Assembly: GCF_002366715.1 (NCBI RefSeq)
Contig: NZ_DFBS01000045.1
Coordinates: 186,001-250,000 of the forward strand
Reading direction: 5' to 3'
DNA length: 64,000 bases
DNA from: Halomonas sp. UBA3074
GTDB taxonomy: Bacteria > Pseudomonadota > Gammaproteobacteria > Pseudomonadales > Halomonadaceae
In this document: piece after piece, positions 1 to 8,900 of the stretch
Layout: each line of letters opens with the position of its first letter
Numbering within the stretch: the first letter of the stretch is position 1
Translations under genes and position numbers: made by a program
The notes under the pieces: model-generated
Told to the model about the DNA's origin: nothing
Seen by the model: only the letters and a program-made list of their open reading frames with translations
Databases searched by the model: none

Positions 1-2
1 TG

Positions 3-236
3 CTGCGCCGTAATGACCCTGGCTCTGAAAAGCTCGCAACGGTTTATCAGTTGGATGTGAGCAATGCCATTGCCTTCGTGATGGCGAGCAATTTCCAGCT
101 AGAGCCTAAGGATATAGTGTATGTAACCACTGCGCCCTTGGCTCGCTGGAACCGTGTTATCACCCTTCTTTTACCGTCACTTAATTTGCCGGGCAATTTG
201 GGCACCAGCAGCGATGGCTTAAACGAACTTCTTTAA
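3..236 (+). CDS. wza: Wza-type polysaccharide export outer-membrane protein, 3' end only
   Basis: The reading frame is open from the left edge (frame of base 3) to a TAA at 234-236, so only the last 77 residues are present. The tail contains VYQLDVSNAIAFVMA, then PKDIVYVTTAPLARWNRV, which is the usual C-terminal signature of Wza-family outer-membrane lipoproteins that form the channel for capsule and exopolysaccharide. It is followed after one base by the phosphatase gene and then by wzc, the classical wza-wzb-wzc order. The start, signal peptide and most of the protein lie outside the window. Identity rests on the tail motif plus gene order. Confidence 0.85.
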   Translation: MRRNDPGSEKLATVYQLDVSNAIAFVMASNFQLEPKDIVYVTTAPLARWNRVITLLLPSLNLPGNLGTSSDGLNELL

Positions 237-237
237 T

Positions 238-705
238 ATGACAAAACGCATCTTAGTCGTCTGTACCGGCAATATCTGTAGAAGCCCGGTCGCAGCAGCC
301 GTGTTGCAGCAGGGGCTTACCGACATCCAAGTGATGTCGGCTGGCCTTGCTGCAGGTAGCGGTGGCGCCGAAAAGCGATTAATGGCGCTTGCTAAAACCG
401 ATGGGTATGACCTGAGTCAGCATCAAGCCCGACAGGTGGATCGCCAGTTACTTGCCGATGCCGATCTAATACTTGTCATGAGCGCTAAGCAAAGGCAGTT
501 GATAGCTCGCTCGTGGCCCGAGATGCTGGGGAAGACGCTTCTATTTGGTATGTGGCGAACTGATAAACCCATAGATGAACGAGATATACCCGACCCTTAT
601 CAGCGAAGTGATGAAGTCTGTCGGCTCGTTTATGAGGCCCTCAAGTCAGCTAGCTTTGCCTGGCGAGAAAAACTTAAAGACACCGGTAATTCAAGCGTGT
701 GGTAA
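238..705 (+). CDS. wzb: Low-molecular-weight protein-tyrosine phosphatase (Wzb-like)
   Basis: 155 residues, the usual size for the family. The P-loop CTGNICRS starts at Cys9, the expected nucleophile, with Arg15 binding the phosphate. The general-acid Asp-Pro pair is at residues 119-120 (DIPDPYQRS). Such cytoplasmic enzymes dephosphorylate the tyrosine cluster of the Wzc kinase and so control polymer assembly and export. The gene begins one base after the wza stop and lies 75 bases before wzc, so the three are very likely cotranscribed. Nothing is missing from the active site. Confidence 0.95.
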   Translation: MTKRILVVCTGNICRSPVAAAVLQQGLTDIQVMSAGLAAGSGGAEKRLMALAKTDGYDLSQHQARQVDRQLLADADLILVMSAKQRQLIARSWPEMLGKTLLFGMWRTDKPIDERDIPDPYQRSDEVCRLVYEALKSASFAWREKLKDTGNSSVW

Positions 706-780
706 ACGATACAAAGCTTTTTTAATTATCCATTTTCGCGTACCCAGCGGTGCGTGACATAGAGTACAGCGATAGAACCA

Positions 781-2982
781 ATGTCAGACTCATCCCAAAA
801 TAGCACTACAGAAGATACGATTGACCTGAGCCGACTGTTTGGTGCGATTTTTCGCAAAAAATGGCTAATTATTGGCGTTACCTTATTATTTGCATTTATC
901 GGTATCGTGCAAGGTATGTTGTCTACGCCTATTTACCGCGCCGATGCACTCGTACAAGTCGAAAGGCGCAACACAGTGAGTCCTTTTGGTAGTGTTGAGA
1001 ACGTTGCTGGCTCAGGCCTTGGGGAGTTCAACACGTCAGCCGAACTGCAGATTCTTCAGTCACGCATGGTGCTTGGTCAGGTCGTTGATCGAGTAGGAAG
1101 TGATTACATCATTTCCCCCGTTGAACTGCCCCTCATCGGTGATTTTGTACTGCGCAGAGGCATCCCTCGCCCTGACTTTATGGCGGGCTATCCCCATGTC
1201 TGGGGCAATGAAAGTATTAATGTGGCGCGCTTCAATACCGATGATAATCGTCGCGGGCAAAGCTTTACCGTGGAACGTGGACCCGACGATACTTATTTTG
1301 TTATGCAGGGTGATAACCGTGTGGTAACTGGCACGTTAGGTCGCCCTGAAGTCTTTTATGATGGTGAACTCGAGCTTACCATTGAAAGCTTCAATGCTGC
1401 TGAAGGCGCACAATATGTACTAACTCGGCAGCAGAAGACTTCCGCTATACGCGGCATATCAAGCCGGTTGCAAGTGTCAGAGGTCGGCGGGGGAGGCACC
1501 ACCACAGGGATGATTCGCCTAATGATGTACGGCGAAAATCCGAGTGAAATTACCCGCAGTTTGGATGCCGTTGCGCAAACATTCCTAACTCAGAATATCG
1601 AGCGTCAATCTGAGCAGGCGCAGCAAAGTTTAGAGTTTCTGAAAGAGCAAGCCCCAGAGTTACGCGAGCAGCTAAATCTAGCTGAGCAAAACCTGAATGA
1701 CTATCGCTCCAACTTGGACAGTGTTGATCTCAGCAGTGAAGCCCAAGCGGCTATTCAGCGCTATATAGAACTGGATACGCGGCTCGATGAGCTTGAATTT
1801 CAAGAGGCCGAGCTTGCACAACGTTTCACCCCTAGTCACCCCAACTACCAAGCCTTGCTTCGCCAACGACGTCAGATTCAGCAAGACCTTGAAGAACTAA
1901 ATGCCAGGGTCAATGAGTTACCTGCTGCGCAGCAAGAGGTTCTTAGACGCACGCGTGAGGTAGAGGTCACTCAAGCGATATACGTTAATATCTTGAATAA
2001 AGTCCAAGAGCTTGAAGTCGCCCGTGCCGGTACTATTGGTAATATCCGCATTATAGATAGCGCCGTTCTTAATGGCCAAGTTGCTCCTAACGTAGCGCGT
2101 ATTTTCCTTCTCTATACAGTGTTAGGCATGCTGTTAGTGATTGGTTACGTCGTACTTAAAGAGCTCATGAAACGGGGTATTGAATCCCCCGAACAAGTCG
2201 AAAGTGCGGGCTTAACCGTTTATGCCTCTGTGCCACAATCGTCAGCTCAGCGGAAACTCAACCGAGCTTTAAAACGTCGTGGTCAAAAAACATCGAAAAA
2301 CGTAGTAGGGGGCGTACTGGCTCAACGCGACCCTATGGATCTATCCCTTGAATCACTAAGGGGGTTACGTACTAGCCTTCACTTCACCATGATGGATGGG
2401 CGTAATAACCGCATTATGCTTACTGGGCCTAGCCCAGGCGTAGGTAAGAGCTTCGTCAGCGTTAATCTAGGCGCTATTTCAGCGATGGCAGGCAAAAAAG
2501 TGCTAATCGTTGATGCTGACCTGCGTAAAGGTAATTTGCATCATGCCTTTGGGCAGGCAAGCGCTGGCGGATTGGTTGAGTTTCTCAGTGGCGAGCTGAC
2601 TCTTGAAGATATTATTAAACCAACGGGCATACCTCATTACGATGTGATTACCCGTGGTGTTGCGGCAAACAACCCTTCTGAACTTCTAATGCGACCCGGT
2701 TTTGAGCAAGCGCTGGACGATCTAAGTGAAATGTACGACATGATCATTGTGGATACCCCACCGGTGCTAGCTGTTACCGACCCCTGCGTAGCGGGCAAGT
2801 ATTGTGGTACCACACTGATGGTAACAAGGTTCGACAAGAATACTGTGCGAGAAATAATGCTGGCTAAAAAGCGCTTGGAAGGTAGCGGGCTAGAAATTCA
2901 AGGTGCGATTTTGAACGGCGTTAAAATCTCCTCACGGGGTTCGTCAGGTTATTACGGGTACGGCACCTACAAATATCAGTAG
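781..2982 (+). CDS. wzc: Polysaccharide co-polymerase / bacterial tyrosine kinase (Wzc-like)
   Basis: 733 residues. An N-terminal Wzz-type domain has one membrane segment near residues 28-48 and a second near 440-460, enclosing a long periplasmic coiled-coil region (about 270-410). The cytoplasmic C-terminal domain is a BY-kinase with Walker A GPSPGVGKS at residues 549-557, a VDADLR Walker A' segment and an IIVDTPP Walker B segment. The protein ends in a tyrosine-rich tail (SSGYYGYGTYKYQ), the usual autophosphorylation cluster. It sets chain length and couples polymerisation to export through Wza, and is reset by Wzb. The complete two-domain fusion is the form typical of proteobacteria. Confidence 0.95.
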   Translation: MSDSSQNSTTEDTIDLSRLFGAIFRKKWLIIGVTLLFAFIGIVQGMLSTPIYRADALVQVERRNTVSPFGSVENVAGSGLGEFNTSAELQILQSRMVLGQVVDRVGSDYIISPVELPLIGDFVLRRGIPRPDFMAGYPHVWGNESINVARFNTDDNRRGQSFTVERGPDDTYFVMQGDNRVVTGTLGRPEVFYDGELELTIESFNAAEGAQYVLTRQQKTSAIRGISSRLQVSEVGGGGTTTGMIRLMMYGENPSEITRSLDAVAQTFLTQNIERQSEQAQQSLEFLKEQAPELREQLNLAEQNLNDYRSNLDSVDLSSEAQAAIQRYIELDTRLDELEFQEAELAQRFTPSHPNYQALLRQRRQIQQDLEELNARVNELPAAQQEVLRRTREVEVTQAIYVNILNKVQELEVARAGTIGNIRIIDSAVLNGQVAPNVARIFLLYTVLGMLLVIGYVVLKELMKRGIESPEQVESAGLTVYASVPQSSAQRKLNRALKRRGQKTSKNVVGGVLAQRDPMDLSLESLRGLRTSLHFTMMDGRNNRIMLTGPSPGVGKSFVSVNLGAISAMAGKKVLIVDADLRKGNLHHAFGQASAGGLVEFLSGELTLEDIIKPTGIPHYDVITRGVAANNPSELLMRPGFEQALDDLSEMYDMIIVDTPPVLAVTDPCVAGKYCGTTLMVTRFDKNTVREIMLAKKRLEGSGLEIQGAILNGVKISSRGSSGYYGYGTYKYQ

Positions 2983-3011
2983 GTAAAGTCAGGCTTTTAA
3001 AGGAAGTAAGC

Positions 3012-4034
3012 ATGAAGATTCTTGTGACTGGCGCGGCAGGTTTTATTGGTTTTCACACGGCTAGCCGTTTATTGGAAAGAGGCGATGAAGTCGTCGGTTT
3101 TGATAGCGTAAACGATTACTACGATGTTGAAGTTAAAGAGCGTCGGCTAGAGCAGCTACAGAGCTTGTCAGAAAAAAAAGGCACTCCTTTTCATTTTATT
3201 CGCGCCAATTTAGCAGATCAGGCAGCGGTGAATGATTGCTTTGAAAAACATAAATTCGATCGGGTTATTCATTTAGCTGCACAAGCCGGTGTTCGCTACT
3301 CTATTGAGAACCCGCATAGTTATGTTGAAAGCAATATTATTGCGTTCACTAACGTGCTTGAAGCTTGTCGTTACGCTAAAACACCTCACCTAACTTACGC
3401 TAGTACTAGCTCTGTATATGGTGCTAATACGCGCATGCCTTTCTCTGAACATGACGGTGCTAATCATCCGCTTCAGTTTTATGCAGCCACTAAAAAAGCC
3501 AATGAAATGATGGCGCATAGCTACAGCCATCTGTTTGGATTGCCTACCACCGGGCTTCGATTTTTTACCGTTTATGGCCCTTGGGGCCGTCCGGATATGG
3601 CGCTTTTTAAGTTCACTAAAAGTATTTTGGCGGATGAGCCAATTACGGTGTTCAATCATGGCAACCACACCCGTGATTTCACTTACGTAGCCGACATCGT
3701 TGAAGGTGTGATCAGAGCAAGCGATCAAATCGCAGAACCTAATGCAGATTGGAACAGTGACGACCCGGACCCAGCCACTAGCAATGCCCCTTATCGCCTA
3801 TTCAACATTGGCAATAATAATCCCGTAAAATTGAGTGCTTACATTGAAGCGCTTGAAAAAGCGTTAAATAAAACAGCGAAGCAGGATTTGCTACCATTGC
3901 AGCCAGGCGATGTGCCAGATACCTATGCCGATAGCAGTGAGCTGAAAAAAGCCGTCGACTATCAGCCCGCAACGCCGGTAGAGGAAGGTGTTGCAAACTT
4001 TGTAGCTTGGTATCGCGATTACTATCAGGTCTGA
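3012..4034 (+). CDS. UDP-glucuronate 4-epimerase-like NAD-dependent epimerase
   Basis: 340-residue extended short-chain dehydrogenase. The Rossmann motif GAAGFIGF is at the N-terminus, the catalytic pair is Tyr157-x3-Lys161 (YAATKK), and the segment RFFTVYGPWGRPDMA is typical of UDP-glucuronate epimerases. It should interconvert UDP-glucuronate and UDP-galacturonate. The next gene makes UDP-glucuronate, so the pair forms a uronic-acid donor module for the polymer. RBS AGGAAG precedes the ATG (aaaggaagtaagc). The substrate assignment is from family resemblance; a different UDP-sugar 4-epimerase is possible. Confidence 0.88.
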   Translation: MKILVTGAAGFIGFHTASRLLERGDEVVGFDSVNDYYDVEVKERRLEQLQSLSEKKGTPFHFIRANLADQAAVNDCFEKHKFDRVIHLAAQAGVRYSIENPHSYVESNIIAFTNVLEACRYAKTPHLTYASTSSVYGANTRMPFSEHDGANHPLQFYAATKKANEMMAHSYSHLFGLPTTGLRFFTVYGPWGRPDMALFKFTKSILADEPITVFNHGNHTRDFTYVADIVEGVIRASDQIAEPNADWNSDDPDPATSNAPYRLFNIGNNNPVKLSAYIEALEKALNKTAKQDLLPLQPGDVPDTYADSSELKKAVDYQPATPVEEGVANFVAWYRDYYQV

Positions 4035-4127
4035 TGATGCAGTTCTGATAACGACCATTATCGTTTATTGGCATCAGGGGTGAAACAGAACGTGCCCCTG
4101 CTTAGCAGTCGAAAGTTAGGGGCTATA

Positions 4128-5459
4128 ATGAAGGTTACCGTATTTGGCACAGGCTACGTTGGTTTAGTACAAGGCGCGATACTGGCAGACGTAGGCCACC
4201 AAGTCGTGTGTGTAGATGTGGATGCTGAAAAAATTGCGCGTCTCAAGCAAGGGCATATCCCTATTTTCGAGCCAGGTCTGGACGCCTTGGTAAAAGAAAA
4301 ATTTGCGGCTGGTCGGCTTAATTTCACCACCGACGCTGCCGAGGCGATAAAGCACGGAGATATGCATTTTATCGCCGTGGGAACCCCGCCGGACGAGGAT
4401 GGCTCTGCCGATCTACGCTATGTGCTTGCCGTTGCCTCGACCATCGCTGAGCATATGGAAAGCGATAAAATCATCATCAATAAATCGACAGTGCCGGTGG
4501 GTACTGCTGACAAAGTTCGCGCTTGCGTCGCCGAGAAGTTAGCCGAGCGCGGTCGAAGCGATTTGAACTTTGATGTGGTTTCCAACCCGGAATTTCTCAA
4601 AGAGGGCAGCGCAGTTGCTGACTGCCAAAAGCCAGATCGCATTATTATTGGTACAGAATCGGCTGCCACCGTCGAGTTAATGCGCGAACTTTATGCACCC
4701 TTTAACCGCAACCATGACAAAGTCATCGTCATGGATGTGCGTAGTGCCGAGCTTACCAAGTACGCAGCGAACTGCATGCTAGCGACCAAAATTAGCTTTA
4801 TGAACGAAATAGCCAACTTGGCTGAGCGTCTTGGTGCCGATATTGAAATGGTGCGCCAAGGTATCGGTTCTGACCCGCGTATTGGCTACCACTTTATTTA
4901 CCCTGGGGTAGGTTATGGCGGCTCATGTTTTCCTAAAGATGTGCAAGCGCTGATTCGCACCTCAGACTCCATTGGTTTTGATGCCAAGGTGCTTAAAGCT
5001 GTTGAAGCTCGGAACTACGAGCAGAAAACGACGCTTTTTGAGAAGGTAGCACATCATTACGGCAACGATTTAGCGGGCAAAACCTTTGCGGTGTGGGGAC
5101 TGTCGTTTAAACCCAATACTGATGACATGCGTGAAGCACCTAGCCGCGTACTGATGGAAGCCCTGTGGGCCGCTGGCGCAACCGTTCAGGCCTATGACCC
5201 CGAAGCCATGGAAGAAACACAGCGTATTTACGGTACACGTGATGATTTGGCTTTGTGTGGTACTAAAGAGTCAACGCTTGAAGAAGCAGATGCACTTATT
5301 ATCGTTACTGAATGGCAAAGCTTCCGCGCACCCGATTTTGCCCTCATCAAACAAAAGCTGACGCACCCTGTTGTGTTTGACGGGCGCAACCTTTACGAAC
5401 CGGAGCGTATGGAGCGTAAAGGGTTTACTTATTATTCGGTGGGTAGGCGCGTTGTTTAA
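4128..5459 (+). CDS. ugd: UDP-glucose 6-dehydrogenase
   Basis: 443 residues from the ATG at 4128, which begins directly with the NAD-binding segment (MKVTVFGTGYVGLV). An upstream in-frame start at 4068 would add 20 residues with no family resemblance, so it is rejected. The catalytic cysteine is Cys267 in GYGGSCFPKD. The enzyme oxidises UDP-glucose twice to UDP-glucuronate using NAD. Downstream of the epimerase and upstream of the flippase, it supplies uronic acid for the polysaccharide. A second, different UDP-sugar dehydrogenase lies at 25381-26658. Confidence 0.95.
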   Translation: MKVTVFGTGYVGLVQGAILADVGHQVVCVDVDAEKIARLKQGHIPIFEPGLDALVKEKFAAGRLNFTTDAAEAIKHGDMHFIAVGTPPDEDGSADLRYVLAVASTIAEHMESDKIIINKSTVPVGTADKVRACVAEKLAERGRSDLNFDVVSNPEFLKEGSAVADCQKPDRIIIGTESAATVELMRELYAPFNRNHDKVIVMDVRSAELTKYAANCMLATKISFMNEIANLAERLGADIEMVRQGIGSDPRIGYHFIYPGVGYGGSCFPKDVQALIRTSDSIGFDAKVLKAVEARNYEQKTTLFEKVAHHYGNDLAGKTFAVWGLSFKPNTDDMREAPSRVLMEALWAAGATVQAYDPEAMEETQRIYGTRDDLALCGTKESTLEEADALIIVTEWQSFRAPDFALIKQKLTHPVVFDGRNLYEPERMERKGFTYYSVGRRVV

Positions 5460-5473
5460 GGTGTTAAACAGTG

Positions 5474-6796
5474 ATGAGTAAGGAGTTCATCCTTAGGCAA
5501 GCCAAGCGGCTTACCAGCAATCGCCTTGTGCGCAGTGTTGCCATAGTGGCAAGTGGTACCGCAGGAGCACAGGCTATATCGCTGGCTTTTTCTCCTATTC
5601 TTACTCGGCTTTATAGCCCAGAGGCTTTTGGCATTTTAGGGACTTTTTTGGCAATTTTCGCTGTCCTGATGCCATTAGCCGCTTTTAATTACCCTATGGC
5701 TATTGTATTGCCAAGCCGTGATGAAGAGGCGATTTGTCTCGCACAGCTGTCTATTACCCTGGGGTTAATAAATGCATGCCTAATCGCCGGGCTGCTATGG
5801 ATCTGGGGAGATGTTCTCGTTGCTCTCGTTGGCCTTGAAACGATTGCTTCCTATATGTTTGCTTTGCCAATGGCGATAGGCCTTTCTGCATTATTAGCCG
5901 TAGCAATGCAATGGGTCATTCGCAAAAAGCGCTTCGCTTTTAAAGCCAAAATTGCTGTTATTCAATCGCTTTTAGTTAACACCGCTAAGGCTGGTATCGG
6001 TCTTGTAATGCCGCAAGCCTTTGTGCTGATTTTGATTACCACGCTGGGTAGCGGTCTACACGCGTTGATGTTGTATAAACGGGAGTCGCCCAGCGTTAGG
6101 CCTTCAATATCTATTTCCAGTCAATTTCCGGAAATACTGGGGAATTTCTGCAGGCTAGCGGCTCAATACAAAGATTTTGTCTTCTTTCGCACTCCCCAGG
6201 CAATGCTGAATGCTGCCTCGCAAGGCTTGCCAGTCGTGATATTGGCGGCTACGTTTGGTGCGGCGGCTGCAGGTCTATACGCACTGGGCAGAATGGTGCT
6301 AGAAGCTCCCGCAAAGTTACTGGGGCATTCTGTAGCGACAGTACTCTATCCTCGCATTAATGAAGCCGCCATTGAGGGCGACAACATTTTCCGGCTGATA
6401 TTTAAAGCGACGATCGCACTGCTATGCGTGGGCTCTGTTTTATTCGGCAGCTTGATAATACTAGGCCCTGAACTGTTTGGGTGGGTATTTGGCGCTGAGT
6501 GGCAACAAGCCGGGAGTTTTGCCCAATGGTTAGCGCTCTGGACACTAGTTAGCTTTGCGGCAAGACCCTGCGTTGCCGCCATTCCAGTATTGAAGCTAGA
6601 GCGTTTCTTTCTGTTACATGAAATCGTTAGCGCTGTGATTAGATTTTCAGCCCTGTTAATAGGAGCTCTTCTCTGGGGCAGTGCAATGGCCGCAATCGCC
6701 CTTTTCAGTCTCGCTAACGTTATAGCTTACAGTGTACTGATAGCAGTGATGCTTAAGATAGCCAAGCGTCCTCCAGCCATATATCAACAAGCGTGA
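5474..6796 (+). CDS. Polysaccharide flippase-like membrane protein (MOP/Wzx family)
   Basis: About 440 residues and strongly hydrophobic, with roughly a dozen membrane segments. The N-terminal part (VAIVASGTAGAQAISLAFSP then LTRLYSPEAFG) matches the start of Wzx-type oligosaccharide flippases. It should move undecaprenyl-linked repeat units across the inner membrane. A GTG at 5471 is an alternative start three bases upstream. The gene overlaps the next one by four bases (GTGA). A second flippase-like gene is at 8901-10412; which of them serves the main polymer cannot be told from sequence. Confidence 0.85.
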   Translation: MSKEFILRQAKRLTSNRLVRSVAIVASGTAGAQAISLAFSPILTRLYSPEAFGILGTFLAIFAVLMPLAAFNYPMAIVLPSRDEEAICLAQLSITLGLINACLIAGLLWIWGDVLVALVGLETIASYMFALPMAIGLSALLAVAMQWVIRKKRFAFKAKIAVIQSLLVNTAKAGIGLVMPQAFVLILITTLGSGLHALMLYKRESPSVRPSISISSQFPEILGNFCRLAAQYKDFVFFRTPQAMLNAASQGLPVVILAATFGAAAAGLYALGRMVLEAPAKLLGHSVATVLYPRINEAAIEGDNIFRLIFKATIALLCVGSVLFGSLIILGPELFGWVFGAEWQQAGSFAQWLALWTLVSFAARPCVAAIPVLKLERFFLLHEIVSAVIRFSALLIGALLWGSAMAAIALFSLANVIAYSVLIAVMLKIAKRPPAIYQQA

Positions 6797-7749
6797 AGTT
6801 AATGGCTTCAATACCTCTCATTGGCCAGCCTTTCGTCTCGATTATTATTCCTTGTTATAACGCAGAAGCCTACATAGCAGAAGCGATTGAAAGTGCGTTA
6901 GCCCAAACGTATCCACACTGTGAGGTACTGGTAGTCAACGATGGTTCAGAAGATGCAAGCACTAAGATCATTGAACGCTACCAGGGTCGTATACGTTATT
7001 TCCAGACAGACAACCAAGGTGCTTGCCACGCCAGAAATATAGGGCTTCAGGCTGCTCAAGGTGAGAGAGTTCAGTGGTTGGATGCCGATGATGTGTTGCG
7101 ACCAAACTGTGTCGAAAGCAAACTTAATTTAAGTGACGATAAAATCAATATTCCTATCTGCGATGTGGCATCTATGAATAGGGGAAGGTTAGCAGCCTTT
7201 TGGAATAGGCCTAGTTATGACTTCATAACGGCATTGGCTTATGGCTCACCACCCACACCTGCACCACTTCACTACCGTAAAGATTTAATCGCTATAGGTG
7301 GATTTAGCGAGGACCTTCCCTGTGCTCAGGAGTTTGATCTTCATTTAAGATTATTGGCACATAGGCCATGCAGATTCGTTTCAACGGACCAGGTGGGAGT
7401 GGATATTCGCACCCATGATGCAAGTCTAAGCCGACGCGCTGGTGCCAACATGTATCACAAAATTGTCGAGATTTTAGAAAACATAGAACACAACAATGAT
7501 TTAACTGTTTCGCATAGCGAAGCCATCGCCCATCATCAGATTAGAGCTAGCCAGCAGCTATGGCGTATTGGCAACAAAACTGATGCACTGTTAATGTATC
7601 ATCAAGCTTTAGCAAAGCTTCCGAAAGGTATTCAACCACGCTATTTTATAACCGCTGAAGGGTGGTGGCTCAGAGCAATAGGGCTTTCTAATTTTGAGAT
7701 GCTTCGAGCTTTATTTTCTTCAATTAAGAAATTATTTATAAAACACTAA
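6793..7749 (+). CDS. Family 2 glycosyltransferase
   Basis: 318 residues. The N-terminal GT-A fold shows VSIIIPCYNAEAYIAEAIES, then VLVVNDGS and the metal-binding LDADD, in the usual order and spacing for GT2. The C-terminal half is more divergent and includes an acidic CAQEFDLHLRLL segment typical of the acceptor side. The start is GTG at 6793, overlapping the flippase stop; an ATG at 6802 is an alternative. It should add one sugar to the lipid-linked repeat unit on the cytoplasmic face. Donor and acceptor cannot be read from the sequence. Confidence 0.85.
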   Translation: MKLMASIPLIGQPFVSIIIPCYNAEAYIAEAIESALAQTYPHCEVLVVNDGSEDASTKIIERYQGRIRYFQTDNQGACHARNIGLQAAQGERVQWLDADDVLRPNCVESKLNLSDDKINIPICDVASMNRGRLAAFWNRPSYDFITALAYGSPPTPAPLHYRKDLIAIGGFSEDLPCAQEFDLHLRLLAHRPCRFVSTDQVGVDIRTHDASLSRRAGANMYHKIVEILENIEHNNDLTVSHSEAIAHHQIRASQQLWRIGNKTDALLMYHQALAKLPKGIQPRYFITAEGWWLRAIGLSNFEMLRALFSSIKKLFIKH

Positions 7750-7791
7750 GAACGCTAAAATATTCATACGATAACCTATAAGCTCCACTAC

Positions 7792-8712
7792 ATGAAAAAC
7801 GAACTATGTTTACCTATCACAGTTATCGTGCCGACTTTTAATGATGGTGATTACCTTAGCGAAGCGCTTAATTCTATTCTGCTACAATCAAATCCTCCCG
7901 AAAGGCTGATTGTTGTAGATGATGGTTCATACACTGATGATGCTGAAAAAACTGTTAGTGAATATAGAAAGAATGAGCAGCTCACTACCCAGATTGTGTA
8001 CTTTAAACAAGCTAATAAAGGGCCCTCAGCTGCACGTAATGCAGGTTTGAAGCTGGTGAAAACGCCTTACGTTACATTCTTAGACGCTGATGATCGAATG
8101 CTGCCAAATAATCTGGCAAGCATGTGGCAAGCATTGGCCCCTTTGGTTGATGATTATTTTGGTGTTTATGGGACTTATTGTGATTACGGTACAGGAAAAC
8201 CATATCATTATGGTAATTTCGATGGTCACATTGCAGCAGATAAAGTGGGGCGTAAGCGTGGTTTAGCTGGGGGGGTTCATACCTACCTATTTAGAACTTA
8301 TCATCTTAAAAGTGTAAACGGCTTCGATGAAAGCTTAGTGAATAATGAAGACTATGACCTTATCATCCGTTTGTTGCGTGCAGGGCTAAAGTGTAAAGGA
8401 AAAATATCGATTTGCTTTCAAAAGCGTAACCGAATTGGCTCTTTGTCACGTCCATGGGAGCCGTCGTTGGCATTTAACAGTACGTTCAAATTTCTTCAAA
8501 AAGCAGAAGATTTTAACTATTTCTCGACTAGTGAACTTCAGGCTAGAAAACTTGGAGCTAAGCTTACTTATGCTAAAAACCTAATGGACCTAGGCAAAGA
8601 AAGTGCTGCAAAAGCTGTATGGAAAGATGCTCTCTCAGGGTTGCCAAGCTCAAAGCGAGAGCTATACCATTGGCTAATTTACTTATATGTCAAATTGAAG
8701 TCGAAAACTTAA
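7792..8712 (+). CDS. Family 2 glycosyltransferase
   Basis: 306 residues. GT2 signatures are ITVIVPTFNDGDYLSEALNS, LIVVDDGS, GPSAARNAG and FLDADD. It resembles the preceding gene in layout but is clearly a different sequence. The C-terminal acceptor-side motif NNEDYDLIIRLL is present. Likely role is transfer of one sugar during repeat-unit assembly. 42 bases separate it from the upstream gene, and about 190 AT-rich bases follow before the next start, so transcription may be weakened or restarted there. Confidence 0.85.
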   Translation: MKNELCLPITVIVPTFNDGDYLSEALNSILLQSNPPERLIVVDDGSYTDDAEKTVSEYRKNEQLTTQIVYFKQANKGPSAARNAGLKLVKTPYVTFLDADDRMLPNNLASMWQALAPLVDDYFGVYGTYCDYGTGKPYHYGNFDGHIAADKVGRKRGLAGGVHTYLFRTYHLKSVNGFDESLVNNEDYDLIIRLLRAGLKCKGKISICFQKRNRIGSLSRPWEPSLAFNSTFKFLQKAEDFNYFSTSELQARKLGAKLTYAKNLMDLGKESAAKAVWKDALSGLPSSKRELYHWLIYLYVKLKSKT

Positions 8713-8900
8713 AAAGTTTGAGAATCGATAAAGAAGATGTTCAAGCACGGCGTTCGATATCATTACCCATAGAAAATAATAGCTGCTAGTTAATTAGCAT
8801 AGTGTACTATTCAGTTGTTATTGTTTTATGCCAATTCAATTAGTTTGCTTTCTTTCAAGCAGGTTTTTTGGTCATTAGTTTAAAGACTTCAAGGCAAAAA